From contig OZ024833.1 in the NCBI GenBank assembly GCA_964016985.1, positions 58,975,463 to 59,039,462 of the forward strand: 64,000 nucleotides of DNA. Direction: 5' to 3'. The position numbers and the translations under genes were made by a program. This DNA is from Anodontia alba. Lineage: Eukaryota; Mollusca; Bivalvia; Lucinida; Lucinidae. The notes beneath the pieces are model-generated. The model ran no database searches. It was not told the origin of the DNA and worked only from the letters and a program-made list of their open reading frames with translations. The first letter of the stretch is position 1; each line of letters opens with the position of its first letter. Shown in pieces: positions 53,713 through 63,869 of the stretch.

Positions 53713-53954
53713 AGTTTTACACTGAATCCATGGCAAATGCTGCTAAACTTTTGACGGTGACATACAGTTTACGTAAACTGTTTTTTAGAAGAATGCATAA
53801 ATAGACAAGAGAAACGCCTAACGGCATCACAGACGGGTTTTTCAAAAAGTCAACGAAAAGAGTTGTCCCTCTTGCATGAGATACACCATCTGGATCTCCT
53901 TTTCATCCCTACGAGATATTAAAGCAATCCACTGAAGAAAAAAGATAGCATACA

Positions 53955-54070
53955 ACTTTGAAAAAAAGGTTAATCAAAAGGTAAACCTCGGACGACGCCC
54001 GACGGCCGTCCGCCCGGACATCGCTATTTTAAAGGACAGTTTTTTTGTTGTTTTTTTTTTGTATTTTTTT
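53955..54070. repeat. Repeat Q, second copy (inverse)
   Basis: AAAAAAGGTTAATCAAAAGG, CGGACGACGCCCGACGGCCG and CGGACATCGCTATTTTAAAG correspond to the copy at 47196-47320. Followed by T-rich sequence. Confidence 0.55.
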
Positions 54071-54189
54071 TTAATTGAGTAGATCCTGTTTGAAGAAGCG
54101 GCTTTTCGCCGTCTCATTCGATTATGTACACATATATGTGTATTTTTTTCTATCAGTCTATGCGCCATAATCATGAGGACCTCCCAGGG

Positions 54190-54360
54190 TTTTTTTTTGG
54201 AACAGAGGAAATGCCGTTTATTTCAGGAGAACATGGGAACTAAAGTCTAAATATGAAGGGAACAGGGGAACAAAGGCAATTTTGGGGAACAGGGAACATA
54301 GAAAATCAAGATTTTGATTTTGGAGAACAAGGGACCACCTCAAAATCCCCTGAGAGGGTC
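54190..54360. repeat. GGGAACAGGGGAACA-type purine-rich stretch
   Basis: Repeated GGGAACA and GGAACAGG motifs without a regular period. Confidence 0.5.
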
Positions 54361-54584
54361 TCAATCATGATGGTGCCTCTCTGCGTCATTTGAGGTCGAT
54401 GGCCATTGGCAGTATTTAGAATCAAAATAAACAGAACTTTACCTAAATTCGTTTTTATTTTTGTTATTGTTGTAATATATTATTATGACAGCTTTTATTT
54501 ATCACCTTCTTTATTTTTGTGTAGGTTTGATGAATAGTTTACAGCAAACCCTTCTCCAAACAGAAAACGCCCTTATGACAAATG

Positions 54585-54705
54585 TGACCTGCACAGAATC
54601 AGATCAGACCAGACTCTGTGCTGCTCGCTGATATAATGAATAAACCTTAACATTCTGTTAACGAACAGCGTAGCACAGTCTGATCTGGGTCTACTCTCGT
54701 CGCAA
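54585..54705. mobile_element. E/F-type foldback, decayed
   Basis: CAGATCAGACCAGACTCTGT and ACAGTCTGATCTGGGTCTAC around CTGATATAATGAATAAACCT. Confidence 0.5.
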
Positions 54706-54804
54706 AAGAAATCTATTTAGCCTTAGGGACATAACGTCTTAGAACATTGTAAGCTATCAAAACTAGATTGTACATCTTGAAAGAAAAGATAGAGACTGAT
54801 TGCG

Positions 54805-54905
54805 TGTTTGAGAAAGAGGCTTGATATTTCATGCCAATCGTCCACCAGGACGTTTCACATGAAATGTCAAGACTTATTTTCTCTGAAAAATAATTTAAAC
54901 AAGAA
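54805..54905. mobile_element. Family D stem fragment
   Basis: TTGATATTTCATGCCAATCG and CACATGAAATGTCAAGACTT around CGTCCACCAGGACG; ends missing. Confidence 0.65.
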
Positions 54906-55959
54906 ACATCTTTAAAAAAGATAAACGGCGTAAGAGGTACTGGAATATGAATATTGAAACTACTTTGTGGTTCAATATGAAAAGGAGAAGGCTTCTAAAA
55001 TATAAACTTTATTACGAATTCAATCTATCAAGAAAGTTTTAATACTGTAAGACATTATATATATTGCAAGGGTTGGCAGGAAAGGGAGTGTACTCAGATG
55101 TGTAAATATCTGTGCTAAATTATGAAAAGCAATTTAGCATATAAATGTAAAGCATGTAATTTTTGTGTGTTAATTTGTCTACTTGCCAACCATGCACCTT
55201 TTTGATAAAGAATAAGCAAAGTGTAACACTGGCCATGAAGATTGGCAAAAAACTAGAAAAAAAAAAAACATATTTAATTTGTAAAAGAGGGTCATGATGG
55301 CCCTGGATTGCTCACCTGGGAAGCAGATTTTTTTTTTTTTAACCTGGTGGAAGGATATTTTCAAAGTTTTCTGCATATGTATATATTAGACCCTGCCCTT
55401 TGTTGGTTATTTATTTATTTATATTTTGGTGATACAAATTAATTTGAAAAATTTTGATGGATGGTCAATCCAGTGATGTTTGTGAGTATTGTTGAAATCA
55501 AGTTAGTTGTTGATTACAAAATGTTCGAAGTGTTCTAGACAGACATATGAGGAACCAACAAAAATAATTTGAACAAATTTGATAGACATTCACCTATGGA
55601 ACATTTGTACAAAAATTTTGAAATTGAACCATAGTTTGTGCAGAAGAAGAACCGTCAAGTTTACTCTACATAATTCCTAACCAAGCCAACTGAAAGTCAT
55701 ATTTTGAGACGGAACAGAATTCTTTTAACAAGATTTAAAGACCTTCTATTGAAGAAACATTTCTGTGACAAAAAAACAACAACAAAAAACAAAAAACAAT
55801 CCAACCAGCTCGTACTTAGGAGATTTTGAAAGATTGCTATAGCAATACGAGGGATAACTCTATTCATAAACTTTGAACAATCATTCGGCCCTCCTACATA
55901 TTGATGTTTCAGACAGTTTGATTGCAGTGGGGAATCCACGTGACCAAATGACTAGGTGC
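54906..55959. other. About 1 kb with no feature seen
   Basis: AT-rich, A- and T-runs only. No recognised repeat, domain or RNA. Confidence 0.4.
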
Positions 55960-56370
55960 ATAGAGTTTGTTACTATTTTCGGCTCCGCTTCAGGTAGGAT
56001 GTTTTAGAATATCCCGATTTAAATCTGAAGGAATTGTTTTCAAATAAAGCGCAGAGTATGCGGAAAATCAAGCTCTTTCTGGTGGTCAGTGCTATTCTGC
56101 AATCTGGTCGGATTCTCGAGAACATTCGGAGAATGTTTTTCGTCAAAATTCATGTACATTGTCCCGGTGACCCATCTTGACAGCAAAAACATTCTTCGAA
56201 TGTTCTCGAGAATTAGACCAGATCGCAGAATAGCGCTTACACCACCAGAAAGAACTTGATTTTCCGCGTACTCTGCGCTTATTTGAACAAATTCCATTCG
56301 GTATGAATAGAGATATTCTAAAAATTCCTACCTGAAGCGGAGCTAAAAATAGTAATATTTCTTCGTGTCG
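55960..56370. mobile_element. Long foldback element, ~400 bp
   Basis: TTCGGCTCCGCTTCAGGTAG and CTACCTGAAGCGGAGCTAAA are the outer arms. Arms of about 175 bp match imperfectly, including GCGCAGAGTATGCGGAAAAT and ATTCTCGAGAACATTCG. A short spacer (56145-56185) separates them. Confidence 0.8.
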
Positions 56371-56398
56371 TTTACGCTCCGACGCAATAGGCCGCTCA

Positions 56399-56447
56399 CC
56401 CCCCCCCCCCACCCCCCCCCCCCCCCCCCCCCACCACCACCACCACC
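56399..56447. repeat. Poly-C and (CAC)n
   Basis: C-run 56399-56432 followed by six or so CAC units. Confidence 0.92.
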
Positions 56448-56450
56448 CGA

Positions 56451-57159
56451 AAAACAAATAAAAGGGGTGTTCAACAAACCTATTTCCTAGTTAAGAATGA
56501 ACAATATTTATGTTGCCAACATTTCTATCAAGCTTAAGGCATAGTTCCTGTTTATTTATTGTATAAAATTAAACCATGCGATTTTACATCCTTTTTTGTT
56601 TTGCACATAATATGAGGCACATGATAATTCTGTATATTATGGACACAGTGGAGAGAAGTAAACTTGAACGCCCCTTGTTCGCTTAGCGTTTGGGCCGCTT
56701 ACATCAAACATTTAGTTACACTGTACAAAATTAAAAGCTCGTCTTTAATCATTTATTTCATTGCAACTATTTTATCGATATTATTTAAATTATGGGTATT
56801 TTTTCGATTGTTAACATCTGCATTGCCATACTGTACAACATTAAATAGATAAATGTCATAATTAAGTGATTGTTCAGTCACGAATATATTTGTTAAACAT
56901 CGGTAAATTCTATACTTAACCCTACTTGTTTGCAGAAGTTTGCACATTTTTAACCAACCGCAAATTACTATTTATTCATTCGAGACTACTACCAATAAGT
57001 ATGTCAAAAGCCAGCTTATACAGCTACGCCGAAAAAAAAAATAGAGCCTCGTCTGCTACATATTTGCTTAGCGCTTACAGTGCAATTCAATGTCCTAATC
57101 CCTATGCATTCTGCCAGTGCCAATAATTTTTGTTATACAAACAATTCCAAAAATAACCT
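56451..57159. other. No feature seen
   Basis: About 700 bp; CTCGTCTGCTACATATTTGC near 57047 hints at an old D end. Confidence 0.4.
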
Positions 57160-57290
57160 AGATGGGCTGAAACATGAGAAAAGGTCTCTGTCGCATTTGC
57201 GGACTGTCAGGAAGAGCCAAATCAAACTGCAGATGCGCATTCACGCAGTCTGATCCTGACATTTGCTGTCCGTCGATATACTCTTTAATA
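57160..57290. mobile_element. Family E-like fragment
   Basis: GCGGACTGTCAGGAAGAGCC and GCAGATGCGCATTCACGCAG. Confidence 0.55.
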
Positions 57291-57340
57291 TCCAATAATT
57301 CTATGTTGTTGTTTTTTTTGTGTTGTTGTTGTTGTTGTTT

Positions 57341-57815
57341 AAGTTGGAGATTTACAGCCCTGTCAATACCATTAAGGCCTTGTTAAGCCGGTCCGTTAAC
57401 CCACTCACTCTTTTTCCTACCATCAAGAAAACTTGCCTATATAATTTTGACCCCCTTAAACCCCACTTTTATATAGTAAAACTGGGGTTTACAGGGGTAT
57501 ACATTATTTTTCTTATTTCTGATGGGGCGGTTCTAACGATAACCCACAATCTACGTTTTCAGCAGAAACATTAAAAATATCAGTTCTTTTTTATCCGAAA
57601 ATTTTCATTGTTTAGTGGTAAACTTTTCAGTATATTTGAATAGACATGTTTTCCTACGCAGGTTTAGCGCCAATACTCTGTTCACATCCTTTCACACATA
57701 ACTGACAACTGCCCTTCTTAAATCAACGGAGTAGAATTTCATGATCAATCTCCACTAAAATTATGTGGCCGATCTGGGATTCGAACCTGCGACCCCTAAA
57801 TCTGCAGTCGGGGCT
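57341..57815 (-). mobile_element. Old SINE copy split by a B element
   Basis: The 3' tail (57341-57420) and the tRNA-like head (57657-57815, B box as GGATTCGAACC on the minus-complement) belong to the same SINE family as the 29-kb copy but are diverged. A B MITE interrupts them at 57421-57656. The SINE is therefore older than that B insertion. Confidence 0.75.
57421..57656 (+). mobile_element. Family B MITE, decayed, nested in a SINE
   Basis: CATCAAGAAAACTTGCCTAT start. The core is reduced to GGGGCGGTTCTAACGATAAC and the right end is mutated (ATGTTTTCCTACG). Confidence 0.72.
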
Positions 57816-58804
57816 CAGCTCAATAATTCTATGAGCGGATAATAATTTCCTCTCATAAATTCCTGATAATGCCTTTTTCGTTTGATGCGGCCGAGTTGGT
57901 GATACGCCCTCATTTCCAAAAATAATTCCAGTGACTAATGAAAGACTACTTATTGAAATATGCTTACCTGAAGAAACTGTACCACGGAACGGAAAACCTG
58001 TGGCTGAACTATACTCAACAAAATAATTTAAGGGCCACATAGTACAAATTTCCACGTATACAAACTTTGGCCGGGTGCATGGGCAAAACCACAGAAGGTA
58101 TCAATATATCGTTGAATGTTTCTTTAAGAGCAAGCCCTAAAGGAGTGTTTCCAACAAAAAAAATTAAATCAAAATTTTCATTTTAAAATTCGCAAAAAAA
58201 CATTACTTTTTACCCAAAAATTAAAAATTGACATTTTCGCGTCAAAAGTGATGTCTGGGCTCCCAACTGTGAAAAAATCACGGAGAAATATTTGTTGTCA
58301 AGAAACGTACATTTTGCTAGAGGTACCCTCTATAGATTATTCGTAGTCTGTGGGGAACTTTCGAGGCATTTTTAGTCTCTCAAAGGGTTGGCCTCTTTTT
58401 CTGGCCATATCTGTGTGCCTTTTACTCGAAGGAAGGTTGAGTTTGCATGATTTTGTGTGTGGCAGAGTATTGTTTTCATTAAACAAAGAATTTTTCCGGT
58501 ATTGTGAAAAAAACTTCATTTTGGGGTAAAAATCGTAATTTTGGAAATTCCCGTTTTTCTTAGAATCCTTTTGTCTGGCGTTGTTGCTGCCATTGACACT
58601 TGTAGCTGAACATGTTGTGAACACATTGAGCTGACTGAAATAGGGCTGAGACTTCCAGTTTTGTCCATGAAATAATTTTAAAACTTGAGGGTCGCATTTT
58701 AGTGATAATCAAAGGGAAAATAAAACTGGTGGCCCTTAAATTATTTTGTGGAGTATATTTGTAAGAGAACTGATTCCTCTAAGCAATGTCATTACATATA
58801 ACCG
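57816..58804. other. About 1 kb with no feature seen
   Basis: A 95-codon minus-strand frame at 58337-58624 has no recognised domain. No repeat family found. Confidence 0.4.
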
Positions 58805-58995
58805 TTCAAGCGCTAATCACAACTACAGCAGACGATATCCTGGAGGTATGTGCACACTGCCCAGGAAAAGTCGGCTCGACATGAACTCAACAGTGTTGAC
58901 TAGGTCGTAAAACTCCCAACTCAAGACGAGCAGAAATGCTCTTTTTTTTCAGAGAAAATAAGGCTTGACATTTCACGTGAATTGTCTGCCAAGTA
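58805..58995. mobile_element. Family D left half with SINE fragment
   Basis: AAGCGCTAATCACAACTACA and GCAGACGATATCC end, SINE piece 58850-58927, then TTGACATTTCACGTGAATTG; the right half is absent. Confidence 0.58.
58850..58927 (+). mobile_element. SINE tail fragment inside a D element
   Basis: GCCCAGGAAAAGTCGGCTCG to GTCGTAAAACTCCCAACTCA matches the SINE 3' tail. D-family sequence flanks it on both sides (58805-58845 and 58935-58990). Confidence 0.6.
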
Positions 58996-59055
58996 AGAAT
59001 TATATTTCGTAAGTAGCACTGTTCAAAATTATTATGAATTTTATTATCATCATTA

Positions 59056-59299
59056 CGAGGGTCCTGCAAAAAGTCTTCTTTTGGTATCTGTTGGAGACAC
59101 TGATAAATGGCACTGCCAAGAGAACTTCTAGATGTATACTTATTTCCAGAAAGCATTTTCTTAAGCCTTGAAAATAAAAAGAAGTCACAGGGACTCAGGT
59201 CAGGTGTATAAGGTGGATGGTTTAAACCTTTCACCTTTTCAGAAGCCAAAAACGACTTACCAATCTCACACTTATGAAAGGTGGACTCCTGACCATCCT
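59056..59299 (-). pseudogene. Mariner transposase, C-terminal part lacking the second catalytic Asp
   Basis: The frame reads SFLASEKVKGLNHPPYTPDLSPCDFFLFSRLKK; SPCD carries the third catalytic Asp of the DD34D triad. Just upstream, SGVHL is joined almost directly to HKCEIGKS, so the HDNA block with the second catalytic Asp has been deleted (about 8-9 codons). The frame then runs through QIPKEDF into the terminal repeat. Confidence 0.82.
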
Positions 59300-59544
59300 T
59301 TGCTTGGTCGTTTCTTATTGTAAAACTCTTTCACTTTCTTCAGTACAGAATTCTTGTAGAATCCCGGCCAGTGACTGTATGACCAGATGGACTTGAACGA
59401 CTGGCCCAACTGAATTAAAGAAAATTACGTACAACATCTTTTTTGAACTTATGGTTCTCTTGCCAATACATGGGCGTTTTTGATCTTTTCGCTTCCATTG
59501 CTTATTATCAGCCCTTCCCTGTGGCTCAAACGTGTGCACCCAGT
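59300..59544 (-). pseudogene. Mariner transposase, middle part in shifted frame
   Basis: After the frameshift the transposase resumes as VHTFEPQGRADNKQWKR and continues through SSKKMLYVIFFNSVGPVVQVHLV, the region after the first catalytic Asp. A further break near 59340 changes frame again before RPSKGWSGVHL. The piece has no independent start and is part of the dead element. Confidence 0.8.
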
Positions 59545-60105
59545 TTAATCGCCTGTTAGCAAGTTAGAAATAACCCGACTATTACAGCCTTTGTATGTTT
59601 TCAAAAGTTCCCGGGCACATTTAAGGCGTTGTGTCTTTTGTTCCTCAGTGAGCAAATGAGGTACCCGCCTAGCGCAAACCTTTCTCAGGTCCAAACGCTT
59701 TTTCAGAAATGTTTGCACACTTCCTTCTGATATGCCAGTACAACTAGCTATATCTTTGTCAGACAATCGCGCATCCTGTTCGACCACAATCTTTACAGCA
59801 GCGATGTTAGCCTTGGTAACAGAGGTTTTAGGCCTTCCAGGACGGGTATCATCTTCAACAGAAAATTTCCCAGCTTTAAAAGCTTTAACGCACCTAAAAT
59901 CTGTGCGCATTGAAATGGTCTGAGGTCCATATATACCACACAATACATGAAATATCTGCTTTGAATCTATATTAAGCCTAATGCGGCATTTAATGAATTT
60001 CAGTCTTCTGGTCCATGTTCCAATGTAATAAGTAAATTGGTCAGTGTATATGTCTGCATCTATTTTAATTTGAAATAACTCGGTCAGTTGGAAAGCAATT
60101 TGCAC
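59545..60105 (-). pseudogene. Mariner transposase, N-terminal DNA-binding part (broken)
   Basis: The 186 residues contain the first helix-turn-helix (about 33-75, RRLKFIKCRIRLN... and QTISMRTDFRCVKAFKAG), a GRPK linker at 90-93, the second helix-turn-helix (about 107-138, LSDKDIASCTGISEGSVQ) and RRVPHLLT at 147-153, the equivalent of the family's WVPHEL motif. The frame reaches the first catalytic Asp (TGD, residue 186) and then stops: the expected GDETWVH motif carries a premature stop and a one-base deletion. It cannot make an active enzyme. Confidence 0.88.
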
Positions 60106-60249
60106 GAAATAAACGGGTATCGTTAGCTATTCAACACACCATTCAAGTGCAGTGAAGCATTTTAAAATATACCTGGGATAAAACTTAGGAAGCCTATTAG
60201 TGACAGAACTTTTTGCACGACCCTCGTATCAATAGGTTTTGTCCAGTCA

Positions 60250-60450
60250 AACGCTAATTAACTTGTAAAATTCACTAGCTGTTTTTTTTTCAGTGACCGA
60301 AACCGGGATATTTAAATATTCATAAAAGGGCTAACTGGCGGAAACTAGCTAGCTCGTCTGGCCCAGAAAAAAAATCGACATTCAGTTCATTTTATGTGTA
60401 TATTCATTGCTCTCAAGGGCCAGTCCTTTTAGAGTCCATTGACATTCATT
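60250..60450. repeat. Repeat O, copy 3
   Basis: GCGGAAACTAGCTAGCTCGT, GTCTGGCCCAG and TTCATTGCTCTCAAGGGCCA correspond to blocks of O at 29190-29290 and 30390-30420. Confidence 0.5.
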
Positions 60451-60469
60451 CAAATATATGAATAAAATA

Positions 60470-60785
60470 GGAAGGTCTATTTTGAGAAAAAAATATTATA
60501 TTAAAATGTCGTCTACTGATACATATAAATTCTGCAATGCAATTAATCTTCACCTACACATTTTGAAATTATATTTGCAGACGTTAATGTATGGTACAGC
60601 AGACGACATTCTGAAATATAGTTCTTCTTTGCTTTGAAAATTGGATTTGACAATTCATGCAAATTGTCTCCTAGGGAGATAATTTGCATGAATTTCCAAA
60701 GCCTTTTTTTCGTGGAAATTTAAAATAAGAAAAAATATCACCAATATCTGCTGAATTTGCCCGAATAATGCTAAAGGTTAATGAA
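60470..60785. mobile_element. D fragment followed by a complete D MITE
   Basis: AAAATGTCGTCTACTGATAC is a right end. TACAGCAGACGACATTCTGA to CTGCTGAATTTGCCCGAATA with stem TTTGACAATTCATGCAAATT is a full copy. Confidence 0.72.
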
Positions 60786-61001
60786 CTGGGCTTGAATTCT
60801 GGTAATATAATGCATTTGATTCTTTTCTCAAAGAAATCAGCCATTATTTTAATGCATTTCAATTTCATAGAGGTGTTTTAGGGCAAAAATAACTCTTTCT
60901 TTTCTCATATTTCAAGCTTCTCAAATATTATAGAAAATGAATATGGAGCCTTTTCTAACCTTGAGCTTGATCTTGCTTCAGGCGACAAATAGACCTAACT
61001 G

Positions 61002-61003
<2 letters not shown>

Positions 61004-61075
<72 letters not shown>

Positions 61076-61096
61076 TCTTCTTCTTCTTCTTCTTCT

Positions 61097-61167
<71 letters not shown>

Positions 61168-61180
61168 TCTCTCTCTCTCT
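61004..61180. repeat. (CT)n microsatellite with internal (CTT)n
   Basis: About 177 bp of CT with a CTT block at about 61071-61100. Minus-strand frames give only Arg-Glu repeats. Confidence 0.95.
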
Positions 61181-61322
61181 TAAAGCAAGGCATAGATAGT
61201 ATCTAACACGGCAAATCTTGCTTAATACGGTGAAAAAGAGCCACAGAGTCAAGTGGTCATGTCTCTGACCATAACCGTAACGACCACTTCCGGTGCCGTT
61301 GTTTCTGAGCGTTCGCGCATGT

Positions 61323-61498
61323 TAAGACTGGCTCCAGTCTCCATTGACTAAATATTTTTCACATAATCCTGTTTGATAATCCGCTAAAATAAAACCAAAA
61401 TAATATCATGACATAAAAGGCTGGTCACCTAGTTGAACAGGATTATATAAGAAAAAATATAAATTCCCTATAGATTGGAGCCAATCTAACATAAGGTT
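61323..61498. mobile_element. Family G MITE, internally deleted
   Basis: Starts AAGACTGGCTCCAGTCTCCA and ends TTGGAGCCAATCTA; most of the second arm's GGTTTTATTTTAG block is gone. No matching target duplication was seen. Confidence 0.7.
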
Positions 61499-61620
61499 AG
61501 CAAAAAATCCTGTAAATTTTTACGGTAAAATACTGGCAACAGGCTGCCAGCATTTACCGTAAATTTTACGGACGCCTGTAGAACGTTAGGATGAATTACC
61601 TCGTAGAACGGAGTAAGGTT
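61499..61620. mobile_element. Fragment related to the CACTGTAAAAAA element
   Basis: GGCAACAGGCTGCCAGCATT, TTACGGACGCCTGTAGAACG and ATTACCTCGTAGAACGGAGT follow the interior of 30469-30756. Confidence 0.6.
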
Positions 61621-61785
61621 TTTGATTGTGTTGGGGTTTAACGACACGTCAACCTTTGTGGGTCATTTTGTGTCGTCTCCAAGAAAAAGGGAGAAAAGAG
61701 AGGGATAGGGAAGAAAAAGGAAAATAAAAGAAAGTAAAGGAACAGAACAAATAACAACATCCCCCCCGTCTACCTTGAACTCAAC
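61621..61785 (+). repeat. Repeat M, copy 3
   Basis: TTTGATTGTGTTGGGGTTTA, CGACACGTCAACCTTTGTGG and TCATTTTGTGTCGTCTCC. Confidence 0.65.
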
Positions 61786-62245
61786 GAAGACTTTAATCCG
61801 CGCAGCCTGATCTGAGTCTTCGCTGTCCGCATGAAGCAACTTTGCATCGTTGCATCACGAATACATGCCTATATAATTTTAAGCCCCTTAAATCCCACTT
61901 TTATATAGTAAAACTGGGGTTTACAGGGGTATACATTATTTTTCTTACTTCTGCTCAAAAACATAGACTGTGGGTAGTCGGTAGAACCGCCTCGCCGAGG
62001 CGGTTCGAACGGGTACCCACAATCTATGTTTATGAGCAGAAATATAACAAAATATCAGATTTTTTATTGAAATTTTTCAGTTTTTGGAGGTGATTTTTTC
62101 TATATATTTGAACAGGTGTGTTTTCGTAATGGCTATCCAAAATGCGCCCAGTGAAGAGTCTGATCAGACTGCGCGAATGCGCAGGCTCATCTGAATCTTC
62201 ACAGGGTGCAAATATCCGAAGGTACGTTTGTCTGATATTACGGCC
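61786..62245. mobile_element. Family F MITE split by B
   Basis: CGAAGACTTTAATCCGCGCA...GCATCGTTG and GCTATCCAAAATGCGCCCAG...CTTCACAGGGTGC lie on either side of the B element at 61853. Confidence 0.74.
61853..62131 (+). mobile_element. Family B MITE nested in F
   Basis: CATCACGAATACATGCCTAT to GTGTTTTCGTAATG with a complete palindrome. F sequence ...GCATCGTTG resumes as GCTATCCAAA, matching the uninterrupted F at about 36050-36075. Confidence 0.85.
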
Positions 62246-62447
62246 ATGTGTCATGGATTTTCATTGGCAGCGGCTCGCCGAAGAGGAGACCATTTAAATG
62301 ACATGTCAAGTATTATTTTCGGTGAAAATAAGAAAAATAACAAAAAAAAACAAAACACGAAACTCTGTGAAGGCAATGATCAGACATTGATGTGTGTGCG
62401 AAATTTAGTCTGCACCTTCCCTGTCTGCATATCACTGTGCACCGTAT

Positions 62448-62660
62448 TTATCCTAAGTATTCGGACATGCAGGCATGAGCAAACATTGTAGAACCAGATC
62501 AGACGCCGCAGAACGCGGCGTCTGATCAGGGTCTTCACTGTTTACAACTCATTCAGCAATTTTCAGACACATTAACAGGTAATAAGACGGACTTGTTCAA
62601 ATTTTATGACAAGTAAGGTAATGAGTTTATGTGTCTGAATATTTAGGATAAATACGACCC
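62448..62660. mobile_element. Family A MITE, complete
   Basis: GTATTTATCCTAAGTATTCG to TGAATATTTAGGATAAATAC inverted ends. Hairpin 62481-62546. Right arm includes ATTTTATGACAAGTAAGGTA. Confidence 0.82.
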
Positions 62661-62894
62661 TGTTCGCACCCCACTTGCCTGGTTCCAGGCTTACTAGACC
62701 TTTTTTCTAATAATATAATCTCCCCGACCTGTTATAAACTGGCTCCAGGCTTTGAATTTGACAGACGTACAATAATCTTACTAGACCTTTTTCTGATAAT
62801 ATGTCATAAACTCAAAGTTTGCGTTGAGCCGATTCAATGAGCCTGTCTTATTTAAATGAAACAAAGTATTAAACTATGTATCAGTATAAAGCCA

Positions 62895-62942
62895 AAACAC
62901 ACACACGCGCGCACGCATGCATGCGTGCGCACACACACACAA
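62895..62942. repeat. CA/CG-rich microsatellite
   Basis: ACACACACGCGCGCACGCAT and its near-inverse; itself palindromic around GCATGCATGC. Confidence 0.8.
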
Positions 62943-62994
62943 ACAAACGACTGGAGCCAGTCTAGTACTCCACTACACTTTAAATACAAAGTTA

Positions 62995-63215
62995 ACCCTT
63001 AAAGCGCCAGGAAAAACTGCATCTGAAAATGTCGTCCGTTTGTGTCGTCTGCTGAATATTCTTGCAGACTTTTCAAACCTATTTTTGCATACAGGCAAAC
63101 AGTGTGGACCCTGATCAGACTGATCTGGGTCCACACCGTTTGCAAAAATAACTTTAAAATCACAAGCAGATGACAAAGCGGACGGCAATAGTTGTGACTG
63201 GCGCTTTAAGGGTTA
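62995..63215. mobile_element. Family D-ended MITE with an A-type hairpin inside
   Basis: TTAACCCTTAAAGCGCCAGG and CTGGCGCTTTAAGGGTTAA inverted ends; the inner hairpin is AAACAGTGTGGACCCTGATC with inverse (63094-63142), without the GACGCCGC core. Confidence 0.75.
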
Positions 63216-63590
63216 ATGCTGTCCGCCGTACGTCAAACAACCCAAATATGATGGTCTTGTTTTTTTACGGTGCTCAAGGGTACTCTTGTGCATAAAGAAA
63301 GAAATATACAAATGAAAATATTTACACAAAATTACCAATTAAATGAAGAAACGTTAGTTTCAGAACAACTTGGCTCCAGGCCACTATGTTTCATTTCAGT
63401 TAGCTATTTTATTAGCCTCTTGATAGAGGAATGATGGAAAGATAAACAGCTACTAGACTAGACCAAAACATACAGATCCCTACAAAACATATTGTTTCCA
63501 TAATGACTTAGACGACTCATGATAAAACCCGTCTTTGGGTAAACCCGGTCTCTGGGCAAAGTCCGCCTTTGGGAAGTTGCGGAATGCGCA
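63216..63590. other. No feature seen
   Basis: Unrecognised sequence. Confidence 0.4.
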
Positions 63591-63660
63591 TGCCCGTGAA
63601 TGAAATGTCAAGACAAGACTTGTTTTCTGTAAAAAAAAAAAAAATAATAATAATAATAAG
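63591..63660. mobile_element. D fragment followed by A-rich/(AAT)n
   Basis: CCCGTGAATGAAATGTCAAG and TTGTTTTCTG then A-run and AAT repeats at 63630-63660. Confidence 0.55.
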
Positions 63661-63869
63661 AACAAACACCTTTTAAACATTTCTTGTTTTTATTTAAAGC
63701 CAAAAGGTTGACGATTTAAAAGTTTTCAACTTTGGAACAGTTCTTATGTGCTTGCGCAAACTTAGGCGCCGCCCTTTTCTAGAAATTAGTGGGCGGTTAA
63801 TAAACAAAAACAGTTTGATGAATTATTTCTGAGCTTTTAGATTAGACCATAAAAGAAAATGTTTCATTT

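Larger units (their letters stand above)
59056..60226 (-). mobile_element. Degenerate mariner element, 1171 bp, with terminal repeats and TA duplication
   Basis: A Tc1/mariner cut-and-paste transposon. The left end reads CGAGGGTCCTGCAAAAAGT and the right end, reversed, CGAGGGTCGTGCAAAAAGT: one mismatch in 19. Both are flanked by TA (59054-59055 and 60227-60228), the mariner target duplication. The body encodes a mariner transposase on the minus strand in three broken pieces. The C-terminal frame runs straight into the left terminal repeat without a stop (IPKEDF then repeat), so the last part of the transposase is missing; the total length is a little under the usual ~1.3 kb. Confidence 0.9.

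Noticed and set aside
58337..58624. 95-codon minus-strand frame
   Set aside because: No domain, splice context or similarity could be recognised; the length is within chance for this much sequence.
59315..59539. Independent small gene beginning at an internal ATG
   Set aside because: It is the frameshifted middle of the mariner transposase (VHTFEPQGRAD...).
61004..61180. Arg-Glu repeat frames
   Set aside because: They are translations of the (CT)n microsatellite. The Ile-Tyr and Thr-His/Val-Cys frames over the AT and CA repeats are rejected for the same reason.
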